A DNA stretch of 32,497 bases from Spirochaetaceae bacterium (GTDB lineage Bacteria; Spirochaetota; Spirochaetia; Treponematales; Breznakiellaceae): contig JAIRPY010000006.1 in assembly GCA_031256905.1 (NCBI GenBank), positions 1-32,497 on the forward strand, given 5' to 3'. A program made the position numbers and the translations under genes. The notes beneath the pieces were generated by a model. The model saw nothing but the letters and a program-made list of their open reading frames with translations, was not told the DNA's origin and made no database searches. This document shows positions 30,021 through 32,497 of the stretch, in pieces (within the stretch, counting starts at the first letter, position 1; the number at the start of each line of letters is the position of its first letter).

Positions 30021-30818
30021 ATGACTATATATGAAGCGGTTGTCCTCGGCGCGGTACAGGGGCTTACCGAGTTTCTGCCGGTAAGCAGTTCCGGGCATCT
30101 GGTGTTGTTGCAAAAAATATTCCGTATCGAAGAACCCGTGCTTTTGTTTGATACGTTTCTGCATCTGGGCACTCTGGTTGCGGTATGTACTGTTTTGGGG
30201 CCGGATCTTTGGCGGCTGATCCGCAAACCGATTCAGCGGCTTACGGGGCTTCTCATTTTGGGGACCCTGCCGATGGTCGCGGCCGCTCTGCTCTGCAAGG
30301 ATAAAATCGAGGAAATTTTTTCGTCCGCCGAGTATTTGGGTTTTGCCTTTCTTTTTACCGGGCTTTTGCTGTTTATTGCGGAATGTTGGGCCCCCAGATC
30401 CGGCAGACCCAAGGACGAATACACTCTGACGGGGCTGAATGCCTTGGTTATCGGGATCTTTCAGGCTGTCGCTATTATTCCGGGGGTTTCGCGTTCCGGG
30501 GCGACCTTGTCCGGGGCTTTGGTTAGCCGGCTTCAACGGGAGTTTGGGGCGAAATTTTCGTTTTTGCTGTCGATTCCCGCGATTTTGGGCGCCTTGGTCC
30601 TGCAAATACGGGACCTTTTCGAGATCGATTCCGGCCGAGGGATAGACCTGGCACCCTATGCTGTCGGGACTGTCGTCGCCGGGGCGGTGGGATTTTTTTC
30701 GGTAAAACTGATGCTGGCAATTATCCGGAAACATGGGCTGTGGGGATTCGCCCTGTACGCCGGACTTTTAGGCGCCTTGATCTTAACGGATCAGTATGGG
30801 AGTCATATTTTCTTTTAA
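30021..30818 (+). CDS. uppP: Undecaprenyl-diphosphatase (UppP/BacA)
   Basis: Predicted 265 residues, usual length. An inner-membrane enzyme that dephosphorylates undecaprenyl pyrophosphate to recycle the lipid carrier of peptidoglycan and other wall polymers; it often confers bacitracin tolerance. Signature motifs are GLTEFLPVSSSGHL (14-27) and AIIPGVSRSGAT (about 150-162), with eight or so membrane helices. Divergent from the acyltransferase gene with overlapping promoters. It is convergent with the chain-length-factor gene 29 bp downstream, with no obvious terminator between. Confidence 0.96.
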   Translation: MTIYEAVVLGAVQGLTEFLPVSSSGHLVLLQKIFRIEEPVLLFDTFLHLGTLVAVCTVLGPDLWRLIRKPIQRLTGLLILGTLPMVAAALLCKDKIEEIFSSAEYLGFAFLFTGLLLFIAECWAPRSGRPKDEYTLTGLNALVIGIFQAVAIIPGVSRSGATLSGALVSRLQREFGAKFSFLLSIPAILGALVLQIRDLFEIDSGRGIDLAPYAVGTVVAGAVGFFSVKLMLAIIRKHGLWGFALYAGLLGALILTDQYGSHIFF

Positions 30819-30847
30819 CATCGCAAAAATTCCGGTTCAGGGCTGTA

Positions 30848-31570
30848 TTACGGGACCTGATCCTTTCCGATGCGGCCTATCGGCGGGCCGAATCTCAAAA
30901 GATATTTTAGAAAGCTCTGGGGAGAGGCCAATTCCGGGAGCCTTACAGGCACCGGTATTGAAAGCCCTTCCGGAGAACGAGACAGGACCAGCCCAAAGGC
31001 CAAAGGCTCGCCGCTGTAGAGGCCTGCGTATTCGGAGGGGCCTTGTTCGTCGGCGTAGGCGATTATGATTTCTTCTTCGGCGCCGCACAAAACCGGCGCC
31101 GCCGCCGCCTGAAATCCTCCGGCAAAGTCCTCCGGACTGGGATAAAGTGCGGTATATCCGGCGGTCAGATGCAATCCTATCGATGCCGCGGCCGGGGGCG
31201 TGTTGAAGACCGAGACCGGAAATACCGAAGGGCTTATCTCGCCTTCGGTAATTATCATCTTATTGATTTTAAATTGTTGCGTCAGCTCTCCCCAAAAAGA
31301 TAGGAATACTATTTTTATTTTTTCTTTCGCGTCTTCCTTCGCGTCTTCCTTCGCGTCTTCTTTGAGAAGAAGAAATAAATTCTGCAATACCTGAATCGTC
31401 ATGCGGGATGTTTGACTCAAACGTCGGCGGAATCGGGGGTCGATGAAATTCAGTTCCGGGCTTTCATCGTTGCGTCTAATTTGCCGTTGGCCCTGGGCCC
31501 ATTCCTGCCAATCCTGGGGGCAGGTCAGGCCCGGCGCCCAAGGGGTAAAACGGGTTGTGAAAAGAGTCAT
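30848..31570 (-). CDS. Beta-ketoacyl synthase-like chain length factor (aryl-polyene type)
   Basis: Predicted 240 residues. The pattern FTTRFTPWAPGL, a central RFRRRLSQTSRMTIQVL, then IVFLSFWGELTQQF, ISPSVFPVSVFNTPPAAASIGL, and IIIAYADEQ follows the ketoacyl-synt_2 family (chain-length factors of aryl polyene clusters). The position of the ketosynthase active-site Cys reads VFNTPPAAAS, so it is likely a non-catalytic partner of a true ketosynthase encoded outside the window. Residues ~70-83 are a KEDA repeat absent from the family pattern. Its ATG overlaps the methyltransferase stop (ATGA), so the two are coupled. Confidence 0.75.
   Translation of the reverse strand: MTLFTTRFTPWAPGLTCPQDWQEWAQGQRQIRRNDESPELNFIDPRFRRRLSQTSRMTIQVLQNLFLLLKEDAKEDAKEDAKEKIKIVFLSFWGELTQQFKINKMIITEGEISPSVFPVSVFNTPPAAASIGLHLTAGYTALYPSPEDFAGGFQAAAAPVLCGAEEEIIIAYADEQGPSEYAGLYSGEPLAFGLVLSRSPEGLSIPVPVRLPELASPQSFLKYLLRFGPPIGRIGKDQVP
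31325..31363. repeat. 12-bp tandem repeat inside the chain-length-factor gene
   Basis: About three to three and a half copies of CGCGTCTTCCTT, encoding (KEDA)n on the minus strand. The period is a multiple of three, so copy-number change would add or remove four residues without shifting frame. Confidence 0.75.
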
Positions 31571-32436
31571 GTTTTCCGAAACCTCAAAAGCGAGTAGCCC
31601 TGGGGTCCGAGGCCGTGATGCGCGGTTTTCAGTTCAAAGCCTCCGGCTTCAACCGCGGAAAGGAGTTCCCCGAAACGGTACATCTTACTGTTTCCGTTAG
31701 CCAAGCAGGTAAAATACAGGGACGTCGCGGTAAGGGAATACGCGGAGGCTTCGAACTTTTGCAGATCCCAAAAAGGTTCAAGCACGAAAACATCGGTTTC
31801 ATGCCCGAGGGCCCCGCGGATTTTGGTTAAAATCCCGGTAATTTCCGTTAAGGAAAAACAGTCGAGAAATTGACTCATCCAGATGGCCTGCGCGCCTTGG
31901 GGAAAGGCCGTTTCGGGATCGAGGATGTTGCCGGGATAGGTTGTAATCCGGTCGCTGAAACCGGCCCGGCCGATGTTTTGTTCCGCTTCGGCGGTTTGTC
32001 CGGGAAGATCGATAAGGGTTACGGTTACTTTTGGGTCGTATTTGCAACATTGGATGGCCCATTCCGCGGTATTTCCGCCTATATCGAAGAGCGTGCGGGG
32101 TTTTTGAGCGAAGACGATCGGCAGAGCTTCGGGGAAGGCGGCCTCTGAATAAAAGTGATCGAAGGCGTACCAGCTTTTCCGGGCCTGTTCGGGCAGGGAA
32201 GCTAGGGCTTCGTAGATGGTGTTCCAGGCTGTTCCGAATACGGATAATCCGGCGGGTTTTCCGGTTTTGACGGATTCCAAGAGCCGAGCCGCGCCCTGGT
32301 AGCAGATGTCGTTTACGAAGTTGAGGTTGATGCGTCCCATATCGTCTTCCAGCAGGAACCAGCCGATTTTTCCCAAGACGAAACTTTCTTTTCCGGGAAG
32401 GGGGGGGGGGGGGGGGGGGTTGTTTAATCGGCCCAC
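31567..32436 (-). CDS. Class I SAM O-methyltransferase of an aryl-polyene-like cluster (5' end uncertain)
   Basis: Predicted 289 residues from GTG 32436; the frame stays open to the window edge. The SAM motif is TLFDIGGNTAEWAIQC, with VTVTLIDLPGQ (acidic motif II) and a C-terminal O-methyltransferase core (AIWMSQFLDCFSLTEITGILTKI). The lead-in VLGKIGWFLLEDD-MGRINLNFV..CYQG and AGLSVFG, YAFDHFYSEAAFPEALP resembles methyltransferases of aryl polyene clusters. The usual N-terminal dimerisation segment is missing or replaced by six prolines encoded by a G20 run. No good Shine-Dalgarno site is seen before GTG 32436. The real start may lie upstream of the window, or the gene may be switched by the run. 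Confidence 0.72.
   Translation of the reverse strand: MGRLNNPPPPPPLPGKESFVLGKIGWFLLEDDMGRINLNFVNDICYQGAARLLESVKTGKPAGLSVFGTAWNTIYEALASLPEQARKSWYAFDHFYSEAAFPEALPIVFAQKPRTLFDIGGNTAEWAIQCCKYDPKVTVTLIDLPGQTAEAEQNIGRAGFSDRITTYPGNILDPETAFPQGAQAIWMSQFLDCFSLTEITGILTKIRGALGHETDVFVLEPFWDLQKFEASAYSLTATSLYFTCLANGNSKMYRFGELLSAVEAGGFELKTAHHGLGPQGYSLLRFRKT
32400..32419. repeat. Homopolymer run of 20 G near the methyltransferase start
   Basis: Twenty consecutive G on the plus strand (C on the coding strand), encoding most of a Pro6 stretch. Long poly-G/C runs are prone to slippage; in frame here at this length, a change of one or two bases would break the link between any upstream start and the methyltransferase. 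An assembly or sequencing artefact cannot be excluded. Confidence 0.85.
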
Positions 32437-32497
32437 AGTGGTTGGACCCGCCGGTGGTGGGCCATTTCCAGGATAACCGGCGCGCCGTAATTTTATA

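Noticed and set aside
29967-30734. Upstream extension of the acyltransferase frame
   Set aside because: It is antisense to uppP, low in plausible content, and a promoter lies directly before ATG 29966.
32424-32495. Leftward frame ending MAHHRRVQPLWAD before the methyltransferase
   Set aside because: Protein-like in appearance, but an in-frame TAA at 32493-32495 leaves only 22 codons, so it cannot be the end of an upstream gene as sequenced.

Overview
The window looks like a chromosomal segment of a spirochaete, most likely a Treponema relative. This is inferred from the gene mix and style, since no rRNA or tRNA is present to fix it: a treponemal-style outer-membrane beta-barrel ending in Phe, a TAXI-type TRAP transporter, a two-domain cyclic-nucleotide-binding regulator beside recA, a BspA-type LRR protein, and FemAB/Eis-like proteins downstream of metG. 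Base composition is moderately GC-rich by eye. No insertion sequence, prophage, CRISPR array or tRNA was seen.

Layout. (1) 1-1944: the end of an unidentified gene, a coiled-coil protein with a PD-(D/E)XK-like C-terminus, and a non-coding block of palindromic repeats that carries three leftward terminators. (2) 1945-8485: a beta-barrel outer-membrane protein (minus) with a textbook promoter, an atypical EF-G paralogue (plus), a nine-unit 21-bp repeat array, and a beta-helix surface or periplasmic protein (minus). (3) 8604-11955: a tightly overlapping TAXI-TRAP uptake operon (binding protein, DUF1850 protein, fused permease). (4) 11961-16997: a three-gene unit of a beta-CASP-like metallo-hydrolase, a protein whose C-terminus resembles GrpE, and a large non-canonical Hsp70. 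This is the best candidate here for an undescribed system. (5) 17049-21571 (minus): metG-femAB-eis-like operon. (6) 21572-24690: a regulatory region holding five GAACnnGTTC palindromes at exactly 21-bp spacing, then a Crp-like regulator and recA with its terminator. (7) 24734-26032: LRR protein. (8) 26045-30818: acyltransferase-uvrD-recO operon (minus), divergent from uppP (plus) with interlocking promoters. (9) 30848-32497 (minus): the end of what looks like an aryl-polyene-type biosynthetic cluster (chain-length factor, methyltransferase) with a run of 20 G residues in the methyltransferase start region.

Two themes cut across the window. First, at least five genes (1457-, 11999+, 21536-, 29966-, 30021+) have a TATACT or TATGCT -10 box ending only 6-9 nt before the start codon and lack a Shine-Dalgarno site, which points to leaderless mRNAs. 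Other genes carry good AGGAGG-type sites. Second, two unrelated intergenic arrays share an exact 21-bp period (about two helical turns) built on palindromic cores, suggesting protein-binding platforms. All functional names rest on motif recognition by reading; none was tested by database search.
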